A stretch of DNA of 6,925 bases, taken from the NCBI GenBank assembly GCA_027293665.1, contig JAPUFN010000031.1, positions 1 to 6,925 on the forward strand. Direction: 5' to 3'. The DNA is from Gammaproteobacteria bacterium. GTDB lineage: Bacteria > Pseudomonadota > Gammaproteobacteria > Pseudomonadales > Azotimanducaceae. Within the stretch, counting starts at the first letter, position 1; each line of letters opens with the position of its first letter. This document shows positions 1 to 5,376 of the stretch, one piece after another. A program made the position numbers and the translations under genes. Below the pieces are notes generated by a model. The model saw nothing but the letters and a program-made list of their open reading frames with translations, had not been told where the DNA came from and did not search any database.

Positions 1-4
1 ACCG

Positions 5-21
5 AGCGGCTTACCGCCGCT
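5..21 (-). terminator. Possible terminator hairpin after the solute-binding protein gene
   Basis: A perfect 6-bp inverted repeat (AGCGGC / GCCGCT) with a 5-base loop lies about 22 bp past the stop codon of the binding-protein gene. Only 4 bases remain before the window edge, so the T run that would make this an intrinsic terminator cannot be seen. It is a plausible terminator stem by position alone. Confidence 0.35.
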
Positions 22-43
22 GTCGCAACGTGCTCGAGCGACG

Positions 44-847
44 TCAGGGCAGTTGCATCAACCAGGCCCCGCTTTCGAACCACTTTTTTCGCAGCCGCTC
101 GAGAGCGCCACTGGCAATCAGCGCATCGACATAGTTTTCAACGAGATTGAGCATCAGGGGATCGCCTGCCGGCACTGCGACGCCGATGGGCTCAATCGTC
201 AGAGGCTTACGCGACGATACCAGACCGGCATCCGGCCAGCGCAATTGCGACAGCTGAATGATGGAAGCATCCGCAACGAACAGGTCCACTTTATCGGCCA
301 ACAGCAGATCGATTGCGGTGTCGTACGTATCGGTCACAGTCAACTGCGCTTCGGGCGCACGCAACTTCACGAAATCTTCGCTGGTGGAGCCCCGCAACGC
401 GGCAATCTTTAGATCGCCTTTGTTCAAACCATCCGACTGCAGAGCTGCGATAGTTTCGGAACGCGCCAGAATCGACTTGCCGGTGATGTGATAGGGACCC
501 ACAAAAGCTGCGCGCATATTACGTTGCAGCGTGGCCGTCAGACCGGAGATGACCAAGTCGACATCGCCGCTTTCCAGTGCCGTGAGCAGATCGGCGAACG
601 GCATTTCAACAATCTTGAGTTCAACGCCAAGCGCAGAGGCCAGCAGGCCGGCGAGATCCACGTCAAGGCCAATAATCTTGCCGTCCCGACTGGTGACATT
701 GAACGGTGGTTGGCCGGCGGACATACCGACCCGCAACGTGCCGCTCTCCGAAATTCTAGATATAACCGGTGCCTGATCGCTGCTCGCAGCCGTCAGCGGC
801 AACACCGCCATCAAGCCGATGAGTAGTTTGAGAAACGCTCTTCTCAT
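44..847 (-). CDS. Periplasmic solute-binding protein, family 3 (polar amino-acid type)
   Basis: This 267-aa secreted protein has the form of a family 3 extracellular solute-binding protein, the group that delivers polar amino acids or similar small ligands to ABC importers. Residues 1 to about 21 form a signal peptide (MRR, hydrophobic core, cleavage near LTAAS). The mature part starts with the typical GTLRVGMSAGQPPF (36-49), then the family signature around GLDVDLAGLLASAL (60-73), the ligand-region stretch SGLTATLQR (101-109, Arg109 at the usual carboxylate-binding site) and a second-lobe VADAS (191-195). Length is normal for the family. The ATG at 847 is preceded by a GGGAG about 9 bases upstream. 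No permease or ATPase gene lies in the window, so it may be an orphan receptor, serve a transporter elsewhere, or be a sensory or enzyme-like member of the fold. Ligand identity cannot be read from the sequence. Confidence 0.9.
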   Translation of the reverse strand: MRRAFLKLLIGLMAVLPLTAASSDQAPVISRISESGTLRVGMSAGQPPFNVTSRDGKIIGLDVDLAGLLASALGVELKIVEMPFADLLTALESGDVDLVISGLTATLQRNMRAAFVGPYHITGKSILARSETIAALQSDGLNKGDLKIAALRGSTSEDFVKLRAPEAQLTVTDTYDTAIDLLLADKVDLFVADASIIQLSQLRWPDAGLVSSRKPLTIEPIGVAVPAGDPLMLNLVENYVDALIASGALERLRKKWFESGAWLMQLP

Positions 848-880
848 TATTGCTTTCTCCCTTTCCGTGGTATTCGAGTC

Positions 881-905
881 AAAAAACGCGCGGTGAAGTC
901 GCGCG
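881..905 (-). terminator. Intrinsic terminator of the SPFH operon
   Basis: Read on the minus strand, CGCGCG, a 7-base loop, CGCGCG and then six T residues form a textbook Rho-independent terminator. It lies 41 bp past the stop codon of the three-TM protein gene, the last gene of the SPFH operon, and 33 bp before the start codon of the solute-binding protein gene. It should separate these two transcription units. Confidence 0.85.
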
Positions 906-914
906 ATGGCGGCA

Positions 915-944
915 AGTATACGTGTGCAGGCGGATCGCTGTCGC
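915..944 (-). promoter_or_regulatory. Weak candidate promoter for the solute-binding protein gene
   Basis: On the minus strand, GCGACA (944-939) and TATACT (920-915) are 18 bp apart. The -10 matches sigma70 at 5 of 6 positions and the -35 at 4 of 6. The predicted start would be near 908, so the transcript would begin almost exactly at the upstream operon's terminator hairpin (905-881). This makes the assignment doubtful; no better -10 was found between the terminator and the gene. Confidence 0.25.
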
Positions 945-946
945 TA

Positions 947-2071
947 CTAGGGTTGCACGACACGGTGGCCAACCCGCCACTCAAAACCGAGCAGACCAGG
1001 AGCGGTCGTGATGGAGAGCTGCGTACGCCCTTCTTCGATAGCGTTGTATGCTGCCTCGTACACCCGATACCAGTTCACAGTGTCGTCTTTGACAACGCCA
1101 GCGTAGTGGCGAGTCTTGGTCTTTTTCCTGTCGTCACTGTTTTGCCGCAACCGTTTACAGCAGATCGGATCCACCTGAGTTGTGCGTGCGCCAGCGTCAA
1201 AGAACCCGTTTGTGAGCAGCAGGCTCGAACTGACGAATAGCGTGAGCACCAGGGTCTTTATTACGACAAATCGGAACACAAGATTGTAAGGAGACGTGCG
1301 TCGGCTCAGAGCCAGCGTGACGGGGACAATCATCAATAATACCGCCGCAAGTGATGTAAGCAGCGCAATCCCAACAAAGTAAGGTGCATCCACCACGGCA
1401 AAGCTGGCAATAGCGATGAACATCATGACAAAGCCAGCCACGGTCAGAAGAGCCAGAATCGTCGAGACCACCAGCACCGCTCGATCTCTCTTCGGGGCCG
1501 GCCGGCGTTCATGGGTTGTAGCCCATCGAGACACGGCCCTCGCGATAGTGCCGAGTTTTTCTACCATTGTGAAAACGCGCTCGGTATCGATACTGCCGAT
1601 ACGTTTGCGACTACCTGTGGCCCTTACCCGGTCCCCTTCGAGATGAATACCTGAAACCCGATACCCCATCAGCTTGTTTACTGCATCACGTACCGGGCGC
1701 TGACAGATAACATCTTCGGTCAAGCGATGATCGCGGGTACCGATGCTGTAGGTTTCGTCAAAGCGAGGATCATGCGAGCGCAGCGGCCACGCAGGCACGA
1801 CAGTAGCAAGGGTGCGATCGAGAAAGTTTTTGCGCCGGAGTTTGAAGCGCCCGGCATGCACGCACGGAATGATCAGGTGGAAGGTACCGTCTCTGGCATC
1901 AAAGCGCAGATGGAACTCGTAGTCCCCATGTGTCGCGACCAGCGTATTCTTACGCATCTCACCACCACAGCGCTCGAGCAGTTCGGCGATCAGCGCCTCG
2001 TCATGACTCTTGTCCTTCTTCCTGTAACTGCCGTTCGCTGTGCTGTTACTGACTACTACCGGAATGATCAT
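947..2071 (-). CDS. Uncharacterised membrane protein with three TM helices, third gene of the SPFH operon
   Basis: I do not recognise this 374-aa protein. Residues 1-195 are hydrophilic and contain a segment around DPRFDETYSIGTRDHRLTED (101-120) followed by a predicted packed helical region. This recalls the cytosolic 'FDxxF...LLTPxVR' segment of some DUF3137-type membrane proteins, a resemblance from memory only. Three hydrophobic helices follow at about 198-224, 229-255 and 267-288. The basic loop SRRTSPYNLVFR between helices 2 and 3 favours a cytoplasmic N-terminus and an extracytoplasmic tail of about 85 residues. The tail has a Cys-Cys pair (304-305) and a basic stretch. The ATG at 2071 overlaps the stop codon of the RHH gene (ATGA), with AGGGAG 7 bases upstream inside that gene, so the two are probably translationally coupled. 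A strong intrinsic terminator follows. Function unknown; the context points to a membrane complex with the SPFH protein. Confidence 0.85.
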   Translation of the reverse strand: MIIPVVVSNSTANGSYRKKDKSHDEALIAELLERCGGEMRKNTLVATHGDYEFHLRFDARDGTFHLIIPCVHAGRFKLRRKNFLDRTLATVVPAWPLRSHDPRFDETYSIGTRDHRLTEDVICQRPVRDAVNKLMGYRVSGIHLEGDRVRATGSRKRIGSIDTERVFTMVEKLGTIARAVSRWATTHERRPAPKRDRAVLVVSTILALLTVAGFVMMFIAIASFAVVDAPYFVGIALLTSLAAVLLMIVPVTLALSRRTSPYNLVFRFVVIKTLVLTLFVSSSLLLTNGFFDAGARTTQVDPICCKRLRQNSDDRKKTKTRHYAGVVKDDTVNWYRVYEAAYNAIEEGRTQLSITTAPGLLGFEWRVGHRVVQP

Positions 2072-2271
2072 TGACCCTCTCCCTCTGCCGCACTGTCCCT
2101 GCGTTTACGCTGATTTACGGCGTTCTGCAGGAGAAATTCGATGTGTCCATTCAGACTGCGAAATTCGTGATTCGACCAGATCTTGAGATCCTCCATGAGT
2201 TTGGGAGACAGGCGCAGCAGGAAGGGCTTGCGTTCCTGACCAGCACTTTTGCGGCGTTTCTTTTCGGCCAT
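2068..2271 (-). CDS. Small Arc-like ribbon-helix-helix DNA-binding protein
   Basis: The protein has 67 aa. After a very basic N-terminus (MAEKKRRKS) comes a short strand KPFLLRLS (15-22), helix A (about 23-37, PKLMEDLKIWSNHEF) and, after RSLNGHIE, helix B (about 41-55). This is the Arc/MetJ ribbon-helix-helix layout; phage P22 Arc has the comparable RSVNSEI turn between its helices. Such proteins bind DNA as dimers through the beta strand and usually repress their own operon. The chosen ATG (2271) has AGGG 6 bases upstream. An in-frame ATG eight codons earlier (2295) has no ribosome site. The gene begins 31 bp after the SPFH stop codon and overlaps the next gene by 4 bp. Its likely target is the repeat cluster at 3256-3285. 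It could also be an antitoxin-type RHH, but no toxin is recognisable next to it. Confidence 0.85.
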   Translation of the reverse strand: MAEKKRRKSAGQERKPFLLRLSPKLMEDLKIWSNHEFRSLNGHIEFLLQNAVNQRKRRDSAAEGEGQ

Positions 2272-2302
2272 TTCGCGCCCTGCTCTCGTCTGCATCTATC
2301 GA

Positions 2303-3202
2303 TCAGGTGTAGAGCGAACCAGTATTCAGCACGGGTTGCGGCGTTGAATGGCCACAAAGCACCACCAGTAAATTTCCAACCAGCGTCGCACGGCGTTCCG
2401 CATCAAGCTCAACCACACCGCGCTCGCTCAGCTGGGTCAACGCGTCATCCACCATGCCGACTGCACCTTCGACGATTTTTCGACGAGCGGCGATGATGGC
2501 ATCAGCCTGTTGCCGCTGCAGCATCGCCGAGGCGATTTCGGGCGCGTAAGCCAGGTGGCTGATCCGTGCTTCGAGCACCTCGACACCGGCGCGGTCGAGC
2601 CGTTCCTGCAGCTCGCGGGTCAGTTCCGTGGAAATCTGATCGGTGTCCGTGCGCAGAGACGGCGCCTCAGTTTCACCCATGCTGTCATCGTATGGATGAC
2701 TCTTGGCCAGCTGGCGCACGGCAGTCTCACACTGCAGGTCGACGTACTGGTAGTAGTCTTCGACGTCGAACTGCGCCTGCGCTGTGTCATGAACCTGCCA
2801 GACCACAACCGCGCCGATCTCAATCGGGTTTCCGAGCAGGTCATTCACCTTGATGCGGTCACTCGACAAATTGTGTGCACGCAGGGAGACGACACGTTTG
2901 TTGGTAAAGGGATTAGTCCAGTAGAAGCCCGGCTCGCGAACCGTGCCTCGATACTTACCGAAAAGCACCAGCACTCGAGACATGTTCGGGTTGACGATGA
3001 AATAGCCAAACATAAACAACAAGGCAACCAGGAGGCTTACAACGGTGAAGATCCAGTACACACCCGCGATGCCGGAATCACCCGTTGCAAGCTGCCTCAC
3101 CACGGTGAAATACACGGCGAAGTACGCCAGCGTGCCAATGAGAATGATCCAGCCGGAACGGGCATGGAATAGCACTTCCTGCGAAGGTTTACGGGTAGCC
3201 AT
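2303..3202 (-). CDS. SPFH/band 7 (flotillin/prohibitin-like) membrane protein
   Basis: This 299-aa protein has two N-terminal hydrophobic helices (about 17-37 and 47-70) followed at once by an SPFH domain starting at VNPNMSRVLVLFGKY (70-84). The domain includes the IGAVVVWQVHDTAQAQFDVE region (129-148) and ends in a helical stretch, LERxxx-like, rich in Ala, Arg and Gln (about 215-245). The C-terminal block from RKIVEGAVGMV (241-251) to PVLNTGSLY (290-298) is typical of a bacterial SPFH subgroup. SPFH proteins assemble into large membrane rings or scaffolds that organise membrane regions and partner proteases or transporters. The ATG at 3202 has a perfect AGGAGG (3213-3208) 5 bases upstream. 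It is the first gene of an operon with the RHH and three-TM genes. The family is certain; which membrane process it serves is not. Confidence 0.93.
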   Translation of the reverse strand: MATRKPSQEVLFHARSGWIILIGTLAYFAVYFTVVRQLATGDSGIAGVYWIFTVVSLLVALLFMFGYFIVNPNMSRVLVLFGKYRGTVREPGFYWTNPFTNKRVVSLRAHNLSSDRIKVNDLLGNPIEIGAVVVWQVHDTAQAQFDVEDYYQYVDLQCETAVRQLAKSHPYDDSMGETEAPSLRTDTDQISTELTRELQERLDRAGVEVLEARISHLAYAPEIASAMLQRQQADAIIAARRKIVEGAVGMVDDALTQLSERGVVELDAERRATLVGNLLVVLCGHSTPQPVLNTGSLYT

Positions 3203-3207
3203 AGGAG

Positions 3208-3213
3208 CCTCCT
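3208..3213 (-). promoter_or_regulatory. Strong ribosome binding site of the SPFH gene
   Basis: AGGAGG on the minus strand, 5 bases before the ATG at 3202, is a full match to the anti-Shine-Dalgarno and fixes the start of the SPFH gene. It is the strongest such site in the window, suggesting efficient translation of the operon's first gene. Confidence 0.85.
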
Positions 3214-3255
3214 GGCGTTTTTTCGATGGGTTTTGCGATCTCTATCGTATCGAGC

Positions 3256-3285
3256 ATGATATCGTGATGATATCACTATGATATA
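3256..3285 (-). repeat. Three 11-bp-spaced ATGATAT(C) repeats upstream of the SPFH operon (candidate operator)
   Basis: On the plus strand ATGATATC occurs at 3256 and 3267, and ATGATATA at 3278, so the copies are exactly 11 bp apart. A degenerate ATCGTATC lies at 3244. Each unit has a palindromic GATATC core (GATATA in the third). The spacing of about one helical turn places the units on one face of the DNA, as in the operators of ribbon-helix-helix repressors, and the second gene of the operon encodes such a protein. Read on the minus strand each unit offers TATCAT, a 5-of-6 match to a -10 box, so a bound protein would cover the promoter. The binding partner is inferred. Confidence 0.6.
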
Positions 3286-3294
3286 TGATTGCAA
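3267..3294 (-). promoter_or_regulatory. Candidate promoter of the SPFH operon
   Basis: On the minus strand TTGCAA (3294-3289) is followed after 16 bp by TATCAT (3272-3267). The -10 matches sigma70 at 5 of 6 positions, the -35 at 4 of 6. This AT-rich patch is the only one in the 149-bp gap between selD and the SPFH gene. Because TATCAT recurs in all three repeats, the exact -10 could be shifted by 11 bp. No clear intrinsic terminator for selD was found in this gap, so read-through from selD is possible. Confidence 0.4.
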
Positions 3295-3351
3295 ATCACC
3301 CCGTGTCAGCCAGGTCGCTGAAACCGGACCGCCGCGGGTCACAGGAGCTTG

Positions 3352-4401
3352 TTATTGGACTATCAGATAGGGCCCGTCGCGGTATTCGACGGCGGTTCCA
3401 ATCCGGCTGGCAGCAGCGATGCCGGCATCCCGCAGTCGGTTGACGAGTTCATCTGCCTCTCTTTCGTCCAGCGCAAAGAGCAGGCCGCCGTTGGTCTGGG
3501 GGTCAAATAACAACTCCTCCTCGGCTGAAGCCAGCACTCGGGCGAATTCGATATCGGGACCTGCCGACTGCCGATTGGTCGCATTGGAGCCGGTTGTCAT
3601 GCCTCGCTCGTACATGGCTGTTGCCCCGCTGAGGAGCGGCGTATCGGCAAAGGTCAGTTCGAGCCGAACGCCGGAACCGCGGGCCATCTCCAGAGCGTGA
3701 CCGGCCAGACCGAAGCCCGTGACATCAGTCGCGGCATGAATCTCGAATTCAGCTGCTGTTTCCGCCGCCAGTCGGTTGAGAGCAACCAGCGACTGCGTGC
3801 AGGCGGTCAGGTCGTCCTGTGATACCCAGCCCTTCAGGTTGGCATTCAACAGAACACCGCTGCCGATGGGTTTTGTCAGCACCAGCGCATCCCCAAGCCG
3901 GGCACCGGCATTGGTCCAGCAGCGTTGCGGATGCACGACGCCCGTGACCGCTAAACCGAATTTCGGCTCAGGATCTTCCACCGAGTGGCCGCCAGCAAGC
4001 ACCGCCCCCGCTTCGTCGATCTTCTCCCGCGCTCCGGTGATGATTCCTGCGAGTACATCCATGCCCAATTTCTTGGATGGAAAAGCCACCAGGTTCACAC
4101 AGGTGACCGGCCGGCCACCCATGGCGAACACATCGCTCAGGGCATTTGCTGCAGCGATCTGGCCGAACAACAGCGGATCGTCGAATGGCGGCGTGATGAA
4201 GTCTGCTGTAACCACAACAGCCAACTCATCCGTCAGGCGATAGACTCCCGCATCGTCGCTGGTGTCGAAACCGACGATGAGGTTTGGGTCCGTTACCGCG
4301 GGCAGGTTACCGAGAAGCGTATTCAACTCGACCGAGCTGATTTTCGCCGCTCAGCCGCAGGTTCGGGACAATCCTGTTAGCGTGTTCTTCTTTCGAAACA
4401 A
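3352..4401 (-). CDS. selD: Selenide, water dikinase (selenophosphate synthetase) containing selenocysteine
   Basis: SelD makes selenophosphate from selenide and ATP, the selenium donor for selenocysteine and selenouridine. The protein has 349 aa (E. coli SelD has 347) if the in-frame TGA at 4353-4351 is read as Sec. From the TTG at 4401 the N-terminus reads LFRKKNTLTGLSRTCGUAAK. Leu8, Thr9, Ser12, Sec17 and Lys20 match E. coli SelD position by position, with Sec17 replacing the catalytic Cys17 and Lys20 the essential lysine. Further family motifs are DPNLIVG (38-44), TSDDAGVY (47-54), NALSDVFAMGG (86-96), AGGHS (136-140), TKPIGSGVL (176-184), TDVTGFG (225-231) and DPQTNGG (300-306). The TTG has GGAGAG 8 bases upstream. 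An in-frame GTG at 4443 has no ribosome site and would add 14 unneeded residues. No ATG lies between the upstream stop (4521-4519) and the TGA. Neighbours are unrelated to selenium; selA, selB, selC and mnmH are not in the window. Confidence 0.93.
4317..4353 (-). promoter_or_regulatory. Sec codon (TGA) and bacterial SECIS hairpin in selD
   Basis: The TGA at 4353-4351 is codon 17 of selD. Just downstream, UCAGCUC (4340-4334) pairs with GAGUUGA (4329-4323) through seven pairs including one G-U, closing a GGUC tetraloop (4333-4330). Beyond an AAAA/AUA internal loop, GCG (4347-4345) pairs with CGC (4319-4317). The GGU of the loop starts 17 bases after the UGA; in E. coli fdhF the GGUC in the apical loop starts 18 bases after. 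SelB recognises this apical stem and its GGU. The hairpin lies inside the coding region, as bacterial SECIS elements do. The structure was derived by hand pairing, not by folding software. Confidence 0.85.
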
Positions 4402-4409
4402 GCGGGTTT

Positions 4410-4415
4410 CTCTCC
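4410..4415 (-). promoter_or_regulatory. Ribosome binding site that decides the selD start
   Basis: GGAGAG on the minus strand, 8 bases before the TTG at 4401. It supports this rare start codon over the GTG at 4443 and over the later TTG at 4326, which lies within the SECIS stem. The resulting N-terminal register places Sec at residue 17. Confidence 0.6.
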
Positions 4416-4448
4416 GTGCAAGTGAATCTCTGGTGGTTCGCACCGATA

Positions 4449-4483
4449 CTATGACAAATTTCTCATCAATGAGATCGTCATAG
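4449..4483 (-). repeat. Nested inverted repeat in the selD leader
   Basis: On the minus strand CTATGAC (4483-4477) and GTCATAG (4455-4449) are perfect 7-bp inverted repeats. Between them CTCAT and ATGAG form a second perfect 5-bp inverted repeat with a 2-base spacer. In RNA this could form one extended stem with an asymmetric internal loop (gau / aaauuu). It lies 48 to 82 bases before the selD TTG. No T run follows on either strand, so it does not look like an intrinsic terminator. It may be a leader RNA structure or a protein-binding site. Confidence 0.55.
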
Positions 4484-4488
4484 GTACA

Positions 4489-4510
4489 TCTACCACTAGT
4501 TGGTCTACCA
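4489..4510. repeat. Direct repeat TCTACCA x2, 15 bp apart
   Basis: TCTACCA occurs at 4489-4495 and 4504-4510 (TGGTAGA on the minus strand), with CTAGTTGG between. The central TGGT (4501-4504) can pair with the ACCA on either side, so two mutually exclusive small hairpins are possible. It lies between the VOC gene and the nested inverted repeat upstream of selD. No known regulator site is recognised. Confidence 0.35.
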
Positions 4511-4549
4511 GGGTTGAATTATGTTCCGTCTGTTACCCGCCAAATTAGG

Positions 4550-5326
4550 CTAAACATCATGCAGGTAGAATCGTGTACCGCAGATGTCCACTCTGTCGTC
4601 GCTTACGTAACAGTCTCTCTCATGCGCCGCTCGGAGAATCTTATCTCGGTCTCGCACGGCAAGGTCGAGTCCACCCAGGCCGGGGCCACGGCCGTCTTCA
4701 GCTTCGACGAAACGCAGTGTGACGTTATTCAGGCGCATCGCGAGCTCAGCGCCGTCACGTTCCACGGGCAACCCCGCGACTCTGCCCCAGAGCTCCGCCA
4801 ACGACACCGGATCACCGCTTTGTAACTCCACTCCGAGATAGTCGACCGTCACATCCTGTTTGACCTTGTCTTCCCAGCCTGTGCCACCTACCGGCATCCA
4901 GTTGCCGCTAAAGTCCTCGAATTTGTCGTATTCGATTTCGAGAAACGCAGCAATCATATCGCCCGGGTGCAACTGGCACAGGTGCCAGCCGTCGCGCTCC
5001 GCTTCGTGGGCGACGCGCACTCCACTATCCAGCGCACGCTGCCGCACAGCCTGCTGGTTCTCCAGCGTATCGGCCTGGGTGATCACCATGTAGCCACCAT
5101 CACCGTTGCGGCGGTTGAGATAGCGACCACCGGCCGTGTTCTCCTCAATCGGCGCTACAACTTCGAGGAAATTTCGGCCAATGGGCATCAGTGTGTTCTC
5201 AAGCCCGAATTTGCCCACCCCGGGATCGACGTAGCAGGTGTTGATACCCAGCACACCGGTCAGGTCCTCTATCACCGGCTGGAGTTCCCGGGCAACCAGG
5301 CAGATCTGTCGCAGTTGTATCGTCAT
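4550..5326 (-). CDS. Glyoxalase-like / VOC superfamily protein
   Basis: The 258-aa protein looks like a vicinal-oxygen-chelate protein of the Glyoxalase_3-like type, with two beta-alpha-beta-beta-beta modules. The first starts at LRQICLVARELQPVIEDL (5-22) and includes GRNFLEVVAPI (50-60). Its second half has HLCQLHPGDMIAAFLEIE (115-132). The more divergent second module begins near VDYLGVELQSGDP (161-173) and ends at TRFYLHDV. Possible metal ligands are Glu55, His120 and Glu130, with Gln7 at the strand-1 position where many VOC enzymes have His. VOC proteins include dioxygenases, isomerases, lyases and resistance proteins, so the reaction cannot be named. The ATG at 5326 has AGGGA 6 bases upstream. 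It follows the methyltransferase by 50 bp and probably shares its transcript. Confidence 0.8.
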   Translation of the reverse strand: MTIQLRQICLVARELQPVIEDLTGVLGINTCYVDPGVGKFGLENTLMPIGRNFLEVVAPIEENTAGGRYLNRRNGDGGYMVITQADTLENQQAVRQRALDSGVRVAHEAERDGWHLCQLHPGDMIAAFLEIEYDKFEDFSGNWMPVGGTGWEDKVKQDVTVDYLGVELQSGDPVSLAELWGRVAGLPVERDGAELAMRLNNVTLRFVEAEDGRGPGLGGLDLAVRDRDKILRAAHERDCYVSDDRVDICGTRFYLHDV

Positions 5327-5376
5327 GGTCAGTCCCTTCCTCGTGTCTCTCCAGAGATTACCAGTAGTACCGGGTA

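Noticed and set aside
32..39. Perfect palindrome GCTCGAGC after the binding-protein gene
   Set aside because: It is a single 8-bp palindrome in GC-rich sequence, without repeats or a T run, and expected by chance.
2068..2295. Longer start (ATG at 2295) for the RHH protein
   Set aside because: There is no ribosome site before 2295, while the ATG at 2271 has AGGG at good spacing and yields the usual basic N-terminus ahead of the RHH strand.
2510..3172. Plus-strand open frame of about 220 codons opposite the SPFH gene
   Set aside because: It lies wholly antisense to a clearly conserved SPFH protein, its translation is His/Arg/Gln-rich with no family features, and it is explained by the base composition of the real gene.
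3306..3321. Hairpin TCAGC / GCTGA as a selD terminator
   Set aside because: It has a stem of only 5 bp and no T run on the minus strand, so it is too weak to call.
3776..4243. Plus-strand open frame of about 155 codons opposite selD
   Set aside because: It is antisense to conserved SelD motifs and its product is low-complexity Ser/Pro/Thr-rich sequence with no recognisable domain.
4351..4353. TGA in selD as a pseudogene-making nonsense mutation
   Set aside because: It falls exactly at the catalytic position known to hold Cys or Sec, is followed by a SECIS hairpin, and the rest of the gene is intact with all motifs.
4402..4443. GTG at 4443 as the selD start
   Set aside because: There is no Shine-Dalgarno upstream, and it would add 14 residues to an N-terminus that otherwise aligns exactly with E. 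coli numbering.
4430..4446. GGTTCG with flanking GGTG/CACC resembling a tRNA T-arm (checked for tRNA-Sec next to selD)
   Set aside because: The stem is 4 bp with a 5-base loop, and no acceptor or anticodon arms can be built around it on either strand.
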